Source: Clostridium sp. AM22-11AC
Lineage (GTDB): Bacteria; Bacillota; Clostridia; Lachnospirales; Lachnospiraceae
Direction of reading: 5' to 3'
Length of the DNA stretch: 64,000 nucleotides
Assembly: GCF_003473545.1 (NCBI RefSeq)
Contig: NZ_QUCM01000011.1
Coordinates: 1-64,000 of the forward strand
Positions 54,197 through 63,687 of the stretch are shown one piece after another; within the stretch, counting starts at the first letter, position 1; every line of letters begins with the position of its first letter. The position numbers were made by a program, and so were the translations under genes. The notes below the pieces were generated by a model. It was not told the DNA's origin and made no database searches. It saw only the letters and a program-made list of their open reading frames with translations.

Positions 54197-55036
54197 ATGG
54201 ATTTTAAATATGAAATGGTCGTTCCAAACGAAGACCTGCCCTGTAAATTTTTCATTTTTGAAGGAAAAAACGGCAATTACCGCCGCGCCAACCACTGGCA
54301 CCAGTCTGTGGAGATCTTCCTGGTGCTGGAAGGGGAACTGAAATTTTACATTAACAACCAGTCCCAGCCCTTAAGTGCCGGGGAACTGATCATTGTCAAT
54401 TCCAATGAGATCCACTCCATTGAAGCGCCAAAACCCAATCTGACCCTGGTGCTCCAGATCCCGGTTTCTTATTTTACCCCTTATATGGGAAAAGAGGACT
54501 ATGCCATATTTGTAAGCCAGTCCCAGGAGAAAAACCGCGCGCTGGCTGTTCTTATTGAAAAAATGTATCATGTATATACAAAAAAAGAAAAGGCCTATCT
54601 TTTAAAAATGCAAAGCCTCTTCTATGAACTTTTATACCAAATGGCAACGGAATTTATGAAAACAGAGGCAGATGAGGGAAATCTGCGGCAAAAACGGCAC
54701 TTAGACCGTCTCTCCCAGATTACTTCTTATATGAAGAAACACTATGATCAGCCGATCACTTTGGAAAGTGTAGCTGAAACATTCGGCTTCTCACCCAACT
54801 ATTTATCCCGCATGTTCCGCCTCTATGCAGGGATCAGTTACAAAACCTATCTTTTAAACCTGCGCACCGAATATGCATTCCGTGAAATGCTACACACAGA
54901 CCGCAGTTTAAATGACATTGCCATTAATAATGGTTTTCCCAACAGCCGTGCCTTTGCAAAATCCTTTTTAAAGCGCTACGACTGTCTTCCCGGGGAATAC
55001 AGAAAAAAAATACAGCTTACTGCTTCTGAGACTTAA
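54197..55036 (+). CDS. AraC family transcriptional regulator
   Basis: This 279 aa protein has an N-terminal cupin ligand domain (ANHWHQSVEIFLVLEGELKFYINNQ, PLSAGELIIVNSNEIHSI) and two C-terminal helix-turn-helix motifs (ITLESVAETFGFSPNYLSRMFRLYAG and SLNDIAINNGFPNSRAFAKSFLKRYDCLPGEYRK). I chose the ATG at 54197, behind AAAGGAAG and after the likely -10. It is divergent from xylB and probably activates that operon in response to its sugar. Confidence 0.9.
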   Translation: MDFKYEMVVPNEDLPCKFFIFEGKNGNYRRANHWHQSVEIFLVLEGELKFYINNQSQPLSAGELIIVNSNEIHSIEAPKPNLTLVLQIPVSYFTPYMGKEDYAIFVSQSQEKNRALAVLIEKMYHVYTKKEKAYLLKMQSLFYELLYQMATEFMKTEADEGNLRQKRHLDRLSQITSYMKKHYDQPITLESVAETFGFSPNYLSRMFRLYAGISYKTYLLNLRTEYAFREMLHTDRSLNDIAINNGFPNSRAFAKSFLKRYDCLPGEYRKKIQLTASET

Positions 55037-55724
55037 GGATCATCAGAGACAGATAGGGAACCGGCTCCTCTTTTAAGGTCTGATACTCCCGGATCAGACG
55101 CTGCTCTTTGGTTCCCGCCTTTTCTACCAGTACAAAAGAATTTTCCCTTCCACTTGCCTGAATAGCAGAAACCAGGGCTTCACTGTCTGTGGAAGGCTTC
55201 ATAAGCACTACATTCTCATGTTCTGTAAGAAGCTTCTCCAGATCCGCTGCATTATTTTTCCGGACCGGTGCGATCACCAGATCTTCATCCCAGGCAGTAA
55301 GAGGGATTTTTGAAATAGCCGCTGCTGCACAGAAGGACGGAATTCCCGGAACTACCTCTGTCTCTGTGCCAAAAGCTTCTATATAAGGAAGGGTATACAT
55401 AAAGGTACTGTATACAGAGGGATCGCCTAAAGTGATAAAAGCTCCTGTTTTATCTCCTTTTAAATATTCAGAGATCAGGCGTCCGTTTTCTTCCCACATT
55501 TTTTTCAGCTCGTCCCCTTTATAATGCATAGGATACTCCAGATTTACGATCTGGGCTTTACTGTCTTTTATATGTTCCTTTATAATATCAAAGGCAAAAC
55601 CACCTGCTCCTTTTTTCTTTTCCGGACAGAAGATCACATCTGCCTGGTTAAGGATCTTATATGCTTTTAATGTAAGCAGTTCCGGATCTCCCGGTCCTAC
55701 TCCAATTCCGTATAATTTTCCCAT
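55017..55724 (-). CDS. cbiL: Precorrin-2/cobalt-factor-2 C20-methyltransferase
   Basis: This 235 aa SAM-dependent tetrapyrrole methyltransferase matches CobI/CbiL, which methylates C20 of the corrin precursor in B12 synthesis. The N-terminal GIGVGPGDPELLTLKA and the central GDPSVYSTFMYTLPYIE loop are diagnostic. No other cobalamin gene lies in the window and no cobalamin riboswitch was seen. Its 3' end overlaps the convergent araC gene by 20 bp. A promoter (TTGCTG, 17 bp, TAAAAT) is visible near 55745-55785. Confidence 0.92.
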   Translation of the reverse strand: MGKLYGIGVGPGDPELLTLKAYKILNQADVIFCPEKKKGAGGFAFDIIKEHIKDSKAQIVNLEYPMHYKGDELKKMWEENGRLISEYLKGDKTGAFITLGDPSVYSTFMYTLPYIEAFGTETEVVPGIPSFCAAAAISKIPLTAWDEDLVIAPVRKNNAADLEKLLTEHENVVLMKPSTDSEALVSAIQASGRENSFVLVEKAGTKEQRLIREYQTLKEEPVPYLSLMILKSQKQ

Positions 55725-55849
55725 AATTTACCTTTCTTCTATCTATTTTTCTCAACAAATCCATTTTAACAGCACTTAACCACCACAGCAAGGAATTTTT
55801 ATGGTAAGATAAGTCTATTACTATATTATTTAGGAAGGAATAATTTATT

Positions 55850-56953
55850 ATGAAAAAAACAATGAAATTGCTGGCGGCTGCTCTTGCAGGCACTTTAGTG
55901 TTAGGCGGCTGTGCAGGAAATAAGGAAAATACTGCTGCTTCTGCTGAAAGCGAGACTGTAAAAGAAACAGAAGCACAGAGCACAGAGGCTGAAAGCTCAC
56001 AGGCAGAATCTGAAACTGAAAAGGAAGAAACTGAGACTTCTGACGCAGCCGGTTCAGGTACTGCGATCCGCATTGGCTCTTTAAAAGGACCTACCTCTAT
56101 GGGACTGGCTGAACTGATGGATCGCGCTGAAAAAGGCGAGACAGAAAATGACTATACCTTTACCATGGCAGGAAAAGCAGATGAACTGGTAGGTTCCATT
56201 GCAAGTGGAGATCTGGATATTGTTTTAGTCCCTGCCAATGTTGCAAGTATCCTGTATACAAAGACCCAGGGTAATGTAAATGTGATCGACATCAATACCT
56301 TGGGCGTTCTCTATGTAGTTGCCTCTGATGATTCCATTTCTTCTATGGAAGACCTGAAAGGAAAGACCGTTTACATGACCGGAAAAGGAACTACCCCGGA
56401 ATATGTAATGAATTATCTCCTTTCTGAAAATGGCCTTGCTGACGGGGATGTTACTCTGGAATTTAAGTCTGAGGCCACAGAGGTTGCTTCCGTATTAAAA
56501 GAAGATTCTTCTGCAGTAGGCGTTCTTCCTCAGCCTTTTGCAACTGCTGCCTGCATCCAGAACGAAGCTTTAAAGCCGGTTCTTGACCTGACCGAACAGT
56601 GGAACCTTTTAAATAAGGAAAATGGAAGCCAGTTAGTTACAGGTGTTACCATTGTGCGCAGCGACTTCTTAAAGGAAAATGAAGAGGCAGTGAAACTGTT
56701 CATCGAAGATCACAAGGCATCTGCTGCCTATACAAGCGAACATCTGGATGAAGCTGCTGAAATGGTAGCTGCACTGGGCATCGTTGAAAAGGCACCCATT
56801 GCGAAAAAAGCTATGCCTGCCTGCAACATTGTATGCATCACAGGTGAGGAAATGAAGTCTGCTCTCTCAGGCTATTTATCTGTTCTGGAAGCTGCTGATG
56901 CAAAATCTGTAGGCGGACAGTTACCGGCTGATGACTTCTACTATCTTCCATAA
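55850..56953 (+). CDS. NitT/TauT-type ABC transporter solute-binding lipoprotein
   Basis: This 367 aa lipoprotein has a signal peptide ending LVLGGC and an unusually long Glu/Ser/Thr/Ala linker to about residue 68. A SsuA/THI5-like binding fold follows (IRIGSLKGPTSMGLAELMDRAEKG, GDLDIVLVPANVASILY, VASDDSISSMEDLKGKTVY). Family members bind taurine, sulfonates, nitrate or thiamine precursors; the ligand here is unknown. It is first of a three-gene operon divergent from cbiL. Confidence 0.88.
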   Translation: MKKTMKLLAAALAGTLVLGGCAGNKENTAASAESETVKETEAQSTEAESSQAESETEKEETETSDAAGSGTAIRIGSLKGPTSMGLAELMDRAEKGETENDYTFTMAGKADELVGSIASGDLDIVLVPANVASILYTKTQGNVNVIDINTLGVLYVVASDDSISSMEDLKGKTVYMTGKGTTPEYVMNYLLSENGLADGDVTLEFKSEATEVASVLKEDSSAVGVLPQPFATAACIQNEALKPVLDLTEQWNLLNKENGSQLVTGVTIVRSDFLKENEEAVKLFIEDHKASAAYTSEHLDEAAEMVAALGIVEKAPIAKKAMPACNIVCITGEEMKSALSGYLSVLEAADAKSVGGQLPADDFYYLP

Positions 56954-56985
56954 ATCACTTACAGGATCCTTTTCTTATTGCTTCA

Positions 56986-57729
56986 ATGAAAAATCTGATG
57001 AAAAAATATGGAAAAAACTGGGTCTGCTGGCTGATCTGGATCGGGATCTGGCAGCTGGCGGACCTTTTCATCCACAACAATATTATTTTTGCCGGGCCTT
57101 TTGACATGGCACTGACGCTGGTAGGACTGTTAAAAGACGGGGATTTCTGGCTGAGCCTGTTTCACTCTTCCCTTCGCATCTGCCTGGGATTTTTAAGTGC
57201 TTTTTGCCTTGGGATCCTTCTTGGAAGCCTTGGTTGGGCCTTTCCCCTGGTGAAAGAATTTTTAAAACCGCCTATGTTGATGATCCGATCTGTACCGGTG
57301 GCTTCCTTTGTCATTCTGGCACTGATCTGGATCGGGTCAGAAAATCTGTCTGTTTTTATCTCTTTTCTGGTGGTAGTTCCCATGATCTATGGCGCTACGC
57401 TGGCAGGACTTGAAAATATGGATCAAAAGCTTTTGGAAATGTCCCAGGTCTTTTCCATGCCATTCTTAAAAAAAGTGCGCTACCTCTTCATCCCGGCTGT
57501 CCACCCTTATCTGGTAAGCAGCTGCAGGACTGCCCTGGGAATGAGCTGGAAATCAGGAGTTGCTGCAGAAGTGATCGGTATCCCGAAAACTTCTATTGGC
57601 GAGCAACTATATTACACAAAACTGTATCTGGATACTTCCGGGCTTTTTGCCTGGACCTTTTCCATTATCCTTATAAGCGCAGTTTTTGAGTTTGTTTTTC
57701 TTACATTATTAAAGAAGGTACGTCACTGA
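56986..57729 (+). CDS. NitT/TauT-type ABC transporter permease
   Basis: This 247 aa permease is SsuC/TauC-like, with about six helices and the EAA loop (QKLLEMSQVFSMPFLKKVRYLFIPAVHPYL) followed by ALGMSWKSGVAAEVIG. It lies 32 bp after the binding-protein gene and 1 bp before the ATPase gene. Confidence 0.92.
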   Translation: MKNLMKKYGKNWVCWLIWIGIWQLADLFIHNNIIFAGPFDMALTLVGLLKDGDFWLSLFHSSLRICLGFLSAFCLGILLGSLGWAFPLVKEFLKPPMLMIRSVPVASFVILALIWIGSENLSVFISFLVVVPMIYGATLAGLENMDQKLLEMSQVFSMPFLKKVRYLFIPAVHPYLVSSCRTALGMSWKSGVAAEVIGIPKTSIGEQLYYTKLYLDTSGLFAWTFSIILISAVFEFVFLTLLKKVRH

Positions 57730-57730
57730 T

Positions 57731-58366
57731 ATGGAACAGATCATAATTAAAAACCTGTCAAAATCTTATGGTACACTGACCGTCTTAAAAAATGTGGATC
57801 TGACTTTAGACCGGTATAAGACCTACTGCCTGATGAGTCCTTCCGGAACAGGAAAAACCACTTTATTCCGTATTCTTATGGGACTGGAAAAGGCAGATGA
57901 AGGGGATATTATCTGGAATGTGGGGTCCGGAGCCGGGACTGAAACTGATACAGATGCTTCCCGTTCTCTGCGCATTTCCGCTGTTTTCCAGGAAGACCGG
58001 CTCTGTCCTTCTTTTTCCCCTTTGGAAAATGTGATGATGGTGCAGAAAAAACATACTTCTGAAATTTCCGGGATTTCCAGGGATGAGATCCTCACAGCTA
58101 TGTGCCGTCTTCTGCCGGAAGAATGTTTAAACCGGCCGGTATCTACCTTAAGCGGCGGTATGAAACGGCGGACTGCCATCCTGCGGGCTCTTCTTACCAG
58201 GTCGGATCTGCTTTTAATGGATGAACCCTTTACAGGTCTGGATGAGGGAACAAAAGATGAGGTCATAAAATTTTTAAAGGAATACAGACAGGATCGTTTC
58301 CTTCTGATCTCCACCCATCAGAAGGAAGATGTGGAGAAACTTGGTGGAATATTGCTTACTCTGTAA
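57731..58366 (+). CDS. NitT/TauT-type ABC transporter ATPase
   Basis: This 211 aa ATPase is short for the family (usually about 250). Walker A is SPSGTGKTTLFRILMGLE, the signature LSGGMKRRTAILRALL, Walker B LLLMDEPFTGLDEGTK and the H-loop STHQKEDVEKLGG. It ends soon after the H-loop. It drives the upstream permease; a terminator follows. Confidence 0.92.
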   Translation: MEQIIIKNLSKSYGTLTVLKNVDLTLDRYKTYCLMSPSGTGKTTLFRILMGLEKADEGDIIWNVGSGAGTETDTDASRSLRISAVFQEDRLCPSFSPLENVMMVQKKHTSEISGISRDEILTAMCRLLPEECLNRPVSTLSGGMKRRTAILRALLTRSDLLLMDEPFTGLDEGTKDEVIKFLKEYRQDRFLLISTHQKEDVEKLGGILLTL

Positions 58367-58380
58367 TATTTTTCTGTTTA

Positions 58381-58405
58381 AAAGCCCGGTTTTGCCGGGC
58401 TTTTT
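58381..58405 (+). terminator. Terminator after NitT/TauT-type ABC operon
   Basis: AAAGCCCGG (58381-58389) pairs with CCGGGCTTT (58395-58403) around a 5-base loop, followed by further T residues. Confidence 0.88.
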
Positions 58406-58445
58406 ATATACCGTTGGATTTTACTGCGGGATTTTTGTGATCCCC

Positions 58446-59069
58446 TTAATTTCTCGGCTGGATCACACTTTTTCCATTGTCAAAAGACGGATTAAACGCA
58501 TAGAAATTCTTGCTGTCTAACTTCTCCTGGGTGATGCGCAGGGCTTCACCGAATCTCTGATAATGAACGATCTCCCGCTCTCTTAAATATTTGATAGGCT
58601 CACATACGTCATAATCTGTGACTACACGGAGTATATTGTCGTATGTGGAGCGGGCTTTCTGTTCCGCAGCCATATCTTCATGAAGATCGGTGATAATATC
58701 TCCCTTGCTCTGGAATTCACAGGCATTAAACGGTACACCGCCTGCAGCCTGAGGCCAGATCCCGGTAGTATGGTCAATATAATAAGGACCAAAGCCCTGT
58801 TCTACCAGCTGTTCGGCTGTTAAATTCCGGGTAAGCTGGTGGACGATGGCCGCCACGATCTCCAAGTGGGCCAACTCTTCCGTGCCAATGTCTGTAAGGA
58901 CTGCCTTGCACTCCTTGTATGGCATGGAATAGCGCTGGGAAAGATAACGCATGGAAGCACCCATTTCCCCGTCGGGACCTCCATACTGACTCATGATAAA
59001 CATGGCCATCTTCGCATTTGGTTCTTTAATATTTACAGGAAATTCCAGTCTCTTTTCATAGATCCACAT
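58446..59069 (-). CDS. cotJC: Spore coat protein CotJC (manganese catalase family)
   Basis: This 207 aa protein is CotJC, a ferritin-like di-manganese catalase-type protein of the spore coat. Metal ligands are in GGPDGEMGASMRYLSQRY, DIGTEELAHLEIVAAIVH and LREREIVHYQRFGEAL. I start it at the ATG at 59069, which overlaps the cotJB stop (TAATG), not nine codons earlier. Last gene of the cotJABC operon. Confidence 0.96.
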   Translation of the reverse strand: MWIYEKRLEFPVNIKEPNAKMAMFIMSQYGGPDGEMGASMRYLSQRYSMPYKECKAVLTDIGTEELAHLEIVAAIVHQLTRNLTAEQLVEQGFGPYYIDHTTGIWPQAAGGVPFNACEFQSKGDIITDLHEDMAAEQKARSTYDNILRVVTDYDVCEPIKYLREREIVHYQRFGEALRITQEKLDSKNFYAFNPSFDNGKSVIQPRN

Positions 59070-59374
59070 TAATAACCGCCTCCTTCCCATGGCCACGGGT
59101 CGTCTGTCCAGGACCAGTAGACTGTATCTCTGGCATTTTCAGCACGAAGGGGACCATACTGGGCTTCGTAAGCATTTCTTGCATCTGCATATGCCTGGGA
59201 CATCTGTTTCAGATAAGCAATCGCCTGAGAGTCGCAGGGATGTGTATCCAGATAAAGATTTGCCTCTGTTACCGCAAAACCTGCCTGATTGACAGCCATG
59301 AGCAGGGCATCTTTTGAAGTACCACCCATTCTGTTCATGCTGCCGTTCATACTGTTATTCATGTTTCCCATCAT
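59069..59374 (-). CDS. cotJB: Spore coat protein CotJB
   Basis: This 101 aa protein matches CotJB (DALLMAVNQAGFAVTEANLYLDTHPCDSQAIAYL, YEAQYGPL...WSWTDDPWPWEGG). The first 17 residues are Met/Asn/Ser-rich and specific to this protein. AGGGAGG precedes the start, which lies directly after the cotJA stop. It is part of the inner coat complex. Confidence 0.94.
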   Translation of the reverse strand: MMGNMNNSMNGSMNRMGGTSKDALLMAVNQAGFAVTEANLYLDTHPCDSQAIAYLKQMSQAYADARNAYEAQYGPLRAENARDTVYWSWTDDPWPWEGGGY

Positions 59375-59797
59375 CTAGCTGCACCTCCCTTTATCAAAGG
59401 CCAGGTCCAGCTCTGAAAAGATGGTTCCTTGGGCTAAGCCACGCTCTGGTCCATAAGGCGTCTGCCACTGCTGCCATGGTACATAGGCCATTGCCAAAGG
59501 ATAATCTTTTTCTAACATCCCCGGCATACTTCCCGGACAGAAGGCATTGCCCTCCAGCCCCGGCATGCGGTTCCAGCCGAAATTTCCGTTATTTTCCCAA
59601 TTATTTCCAGTTTCCGGTATCATCTGGGGCATCCCGTCATTCATCTGGTTCCCCATCTGTGGATACCTGACTCCGCTTCCTGCCTGCATCGCCGGATCCA
59701 GACAGCTTCGTACAGACTGGTTCCGGTTACCGGATACCTTGCGGCACCGGCCACTGCAGCCGCAGTCACTATATTTCATATCTGTATATGACTCCAT
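59375..59797 (-). CDS. cotJA: CotJA-type spore coat protein with Met/Asn/Gly-rich N-terminus
   Basis: This protein of about 140 aa has the CotJA domain only in its last 45 residues (YPLAMAYVPWQQWQTPYG, RGLAQGTIFSELD). The first two thirds are low-complexity, rich in Met, Asn, Gly and Pro, with a Cys cluster (CGCSGRC) near the start. Classical CotJA is about 80 aa, so this is an extended form. I chose the ATG at 59797 with AAGGAG 12 bases upstream. Confidence 0.85.
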   Translation of the reverse strand: MESYTDMKYSDCGCSGRCRKVSGNRNQSVRSCLDPAMQAGSGVRYPQMGNQMNDGMPQMIPETGNNWENNGNFGWNRMPGLEGNAFCPGSMPGMLEKDYPLAMAYVPWQQWQTPYGPERGLAQGTIFSELDLAFDKGRCS

Positions 59798-59828
59798 ATA
59801 AATCAATAGCTCCTTTTCTTTTCCCTAT

Positions 59829-59857
59829 TAATTTATGTAGCCCGGTTAATAGCTGTT
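59829..59857 (-). promoter_or_regulatory. Candidate sigma-K/sigma-E promoter of cotJ
   Basis: On the minus strand AACA (59854-59857), 16 bp and CATAAATTA (59829-59837) fit the mACm-N16-CATAnnnTA form of late mother-cell promoters. The leader before cotJA would be short. Confidence 0.5.
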
Positions 59858-59946
59858 ACAACGGCTGCTGTCCTTTCTTACGTTCCCTTATTCTTTCCCG
59901 CACTCCATTTTCCCTTCCCGTATCTGCACACATTGTCCCTCTGTCC

Positions 59947-59955
59947 CATATCTTA
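59947..59955 (+). promoter_or_regulatory. Candidate sporulation -10 box before the Gly/Cys-rich gene
   Basis: CATATCTTA matches CATAnnnTA of sigma-K/sigma-E promoters. An AC-containing -35 (near 59929-59933) has a slightly short spacer of 14-15 bp. It lies about 95 bp before the start codon and is divergent from cotJ. Confidence 0.4.
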
Positions 59956-60049
59956 TAGTACAAACGTATCAAAGACAGCACTTACCGGTGCTTCTTTCCT
60001 TCGTTTAGCAAATGGTCAACAACTCAACAACGAAAAGGAGCGTAGATCT

Positions 60050-60367
60050 ATGTGTTGGTTTGGATGTAATAATCGTTGGAATAATGGATGCAATGGCTGG
60101 AACAACGGCTGTGGCGGTGGATGCGGACGTTGTAATAACAACGGATGCGGTGGAAGAAATTCCTTCCGTGAAGGCTTCCGCCAGGGATACTGGCAGGGCT
60201 ACAATGATGCACTGTGGAACCGCGGCGGCTGCGGCGGTGGATGCGGTGGTAGTCGTGATGGCGGCGGTTGCGGCGGTCCTGGCGGCGGTTGCGGCGGCAG
60301 TGGTTGTGGCGGTGGTCGCGATGGTGGCTGTGGCGGTCCTGATGGCGGATGCGGTGGATGCAATTAG
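60050..60367 (+). CDS. Glycine- and cysteine-rich repeat protein
   Basis: This 105 aa protein starts MCWFGCNNRWNNGCNGW. A short amphipathic segment FREGFRQGYWQGYNDALW interrupts two Gly/Cys-rich regions made of GGCGG-type units with occasional RDGG and PDGG. There is no signal peptide or membrane helix. AAAGGAG at 60033 fixes the start; an upstream ATG at 59933 precedes the candidate promoter. Its place beside cotJ suggests a spore-coat structural protein cross-linked through cysteines. A ribosomal-peptide precursor is a weaker possibility, since no modification enzyme is nearby. Confidence 0.7.
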   Translation: MCWFGCNNRWNNGCNGWNNGCGGGCGRCNNNGCGGRNSFREGFRQGYWQGYNDALWNRGGCGGGCGGSRDGGGCGGPGGGCGGSGCGGGRDGGCGGPDGGCGGCN

Positions 60368-60457
60368 CCCATATACTCTCATGCCTCTCCCGGTATGACC
60401 GAGCACTTTCCAGTACAGATCTGCATAGACAGGTATAAATAAGAATGTGCCTTTTTG

Positions 60458-60492
60458 TGTACTAGGGAGTTCCAACGGAATTTCCTAGTACA
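60458..60492. other. 35 bp imperfect palindrome
   Basis: TGTACTAGG (60458-60466) pairs with CCTAGTACA (60484-60492), with inner GTTCC against GGAAT around AAC. No T-run follows. It may be the 3' end hairpin of the Gly/Cys-rich gene. Confidence 0.6.
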
Positions 60493-60495
60493 TGA

Positions 60496-60523
60496 AAAAT
60501 GGCGGCTGAGAAATTCAGCCGCC
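60496..60523 (-). terminator. Terminator of the patatin operon
   Basis: GGCGGCTGA (60501-60509) pairs with TCAGCCGCC (60515-60523); five T residues follow on the minus strand, 44 bp after the gene stop. Confidence 0.8.
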
Positions 60524-60566
60524 CTGCTTAAAAGCCCAGATCATTTAAGTCCAAACATTATTCCAA

Positions 60567-61421
60567 TTATTCAATTCCTAAAAAAACCTTCATATCTTCG
60601 ATCTGTCTCCTGGCATCATCACGCCCCAGCTCATAAACTTCTTTAATCTTCTTCGGGTCTGCCTCCATCCGTCCGATGGTTAAAGGAACGCTTGGCCGGA
60701 TCACAAAGATTTTTCCTTCTTCTTCCCATTTTTCGATTTCATCCAGTGTATGATTATACACACTTGGACGTCTGTATACAGCTTTTACAAATTCCGGATA
60801 TTTTCTGTATACAAGTTTTGTCAGACCAGTACCTTCTATTTCTTTCCGGTAGCCTTTATGACGGGTCAGAACTACAACATCCTTTGTATATCCCATTTTC
60901 GCAAAAGCCTTAACCGGGATACTGTCTGTACAGCCGCCATCCAACAGCTTCAATCCTGCTGTCTTTACGATCTTAGACACAAGGGGTAAGGAAGCGGAAG
61001 CTCTCATCCGGTCGATCTGCTCCTTCATATCTGTAATAGGAAGATACTCTGCCTTTCCAGTCTCCACATTGCTGCAGCCTACATAAAATTTTGTAGGGCT
61101 TTTCTTAAATGCCTCATAATCATATGGATCCAGCTTTTCAGGCAGTGTGTGATAGCAGAATTTCTCTCCTGCAATGTTACCAGTTAAAAGAAGGCTGCGA
61201 AAGCTCATAAACTGCCAGTTGCGGCAATACTTCATGTAATACCGGATACTTCTGCCTTTCTGTCCGGATACAAAGGAACATCCATGGATCGCACCTGCGG
61301 ATACACCGATCACACCATCAAAGGTAATGCCGTTTTCCATAAACACATCCAGAACTCCTGCTGTATAAATACCTCTCATGCCGCCGCCTTCAAGCACCAG
61401 CCCTGTCTTTTTTTCTCTCAT
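60567..61421 (-). CDS. Patatin-like phospholipase
   Basis: This 284 aa protein belongs to the patatin/RssA family of serine lipid hydrolases. The oxyanion loop is EGGGMRGIYTAGVLD, the nucleophile Ser lies in GVSAGAIHG (GXSXG), and the catalytic Asp in DGGCTDSIPVKAF. It is cytoplasmic, with no signal peptide. It starts 3 bp after the zinc-ribbon gene and shares its promoter. The lipid substrate is unknown. Confidence 0.92.
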   Translation of the reverse strand: MREKKTGLVLEGGGMRGIYTAGVLDVFMENGITFDGVIGVSAGAIHGCSFVSGQKGRSIRYYMKYCRNWQFMSFRSLLLTGNIAGEKFCYHTLPEKLDPYDYEAFKKSPTKFYVGCSNVETGKAEYLPITDMKEQIDRMRASASLPLVSKIVKTAGLKLLDGGCTDSIPVKAFAKMGYTKDVVVLTRHKGYRKEIEGTGLTKLVYRKYPEFVKAVYRRPSVYNHTLDEIEKWEEEGKIFVIRPSVPLTIGRMEADPKKIKEVYELGRDDARRQIEDMKVFLGIE

Positions 61422-61424
61422 GCT

Positions 61425-61970
61425 TCATTCTTCCGGCTCTGAAACCGGCTCCTCTTCCTGCTTTGTCTCTTCTTCTGTCGTATTTTCAGTCATTTCACCT
61501 GACTCTTCCACCAAGTCTTCTTTCTGGTCTTTTACCGGCTCTTCTGCAGCCTCTTCCGGGACAAAATCATCCTCAGTTACAACATCTGCATTATCTTTCT
61601 CTGCTGTCTCCTCTTCCTGATGAAGAGCTGCTCCACATTTGCTGCAGAAAGCGTCCCCTTTTCTTACCAGTGCATTACAGCAGGGGCATTTTTCTGTATT
61701 ATCCAGCTGTTTTAACTTTTCTTCCAGTTCTGCAATGTGCTCCATTGCGTTTTCGATCTCAGGGAAGAACATTTTGTACTCATCCTCAGACTCGTCTCTG
61801 TGATTTTTAAAATACACAGCACCAATAGCTGCATACAGCTCATTGATCTTCTGTTTTTCTCCGCGGATCTCAGCTTTTAACTGAAAGATCTCAGCTGTAT
61901 CTTTCGCCTTTTTTGCAGCTTCTTTTCCGTAACCTGCAAGATTTTTACTGATCTGATCTAAAAATGCCAT
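61425..61970 (-). CDS. Zinc-ribbon protein with acidic tail
   Basis: This protein of about 181 aa has an N-terminal helical, coiled-coil-like region (about 1-100), a zinc ribbon (CPCCNALV...CSKCGAAL, about 108-130) and a C-terminal tail of about 50 residues rich in Glu. No function is known for this arrangement. I start it at the ATG at 61970, with AGGAGG nine bases upstream. It forms an operon with the patatin gene. Confidence 0.8.
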   Translation of the reverse strand: MAFLDQISKNLAGYGKEAAKKAKDTAEIFQLKAEIRGEKQKINELYAAIGAVYFKNHRDESEDEYKMFFPEIENAMEHIAELEEKLKQLDNTEKCPCCNALVRKGDAFCSKCGAALHQEEETAEKDNADVVTEDDFVPEEAAEEPVKDQKEDLVEESGEMTENTTEEETKQEEEPVSEPEE

Positions 61971-62012
61971 ATGGATCATCCTCCTTATGTTTGATGCACT
62001 TACCAGTGTCCT

Positions 62013-62067
62013 GTACATATCATGTACTTATCCTCATATTATAGGCTTTTTCTTATAAAAATGTCAA
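62013..62067 (-). promoter_or_regulatory. Promoter and palindrome of the zinc-ribbon operon
   Basis: TTGACA (62062-62067), 18 bp, TATAAT (62038-62043) on the minus strand. GTACAT-ATC-ATGTAC (62013-62027), a perfect 6 bp inverted repeat, lies just after the likely start of transcription and may be an operator. Confidence 0.65.
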
Positions 62068-62081
62068 CGTCCAGACCATGC

Positions 62082-62110
62082 TTGTGAACCCATTGCTGCT
62101 ATGGTAAAAT
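62082..62110 (+). promoter_or_regulatory. Promoter of glpK
   Basis: TTGTGA (62082-62087), 17 bp, TAAAAT (62105-62110). The -35 lies about 15 bp from the divergent zinc-ribbon promoter. Confidence 0.6.
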
Positions 62111-62123
62111 GATATTAAAATAA

Positions 62124-63659
<1,536 letters not shown>

Positions 63660-63687
63660 CACAAAATCTTAACAGACACATGACAAC

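Noticed and set aside
60005..60475. Ala/Thr-rich frames over the Gly/Cys-rich gene, on both strands
   Set aside because: They are alternative-frame readings of the GGC repeats; only the frame starting at 60050 has a good ribosome binding site and sensible composition.
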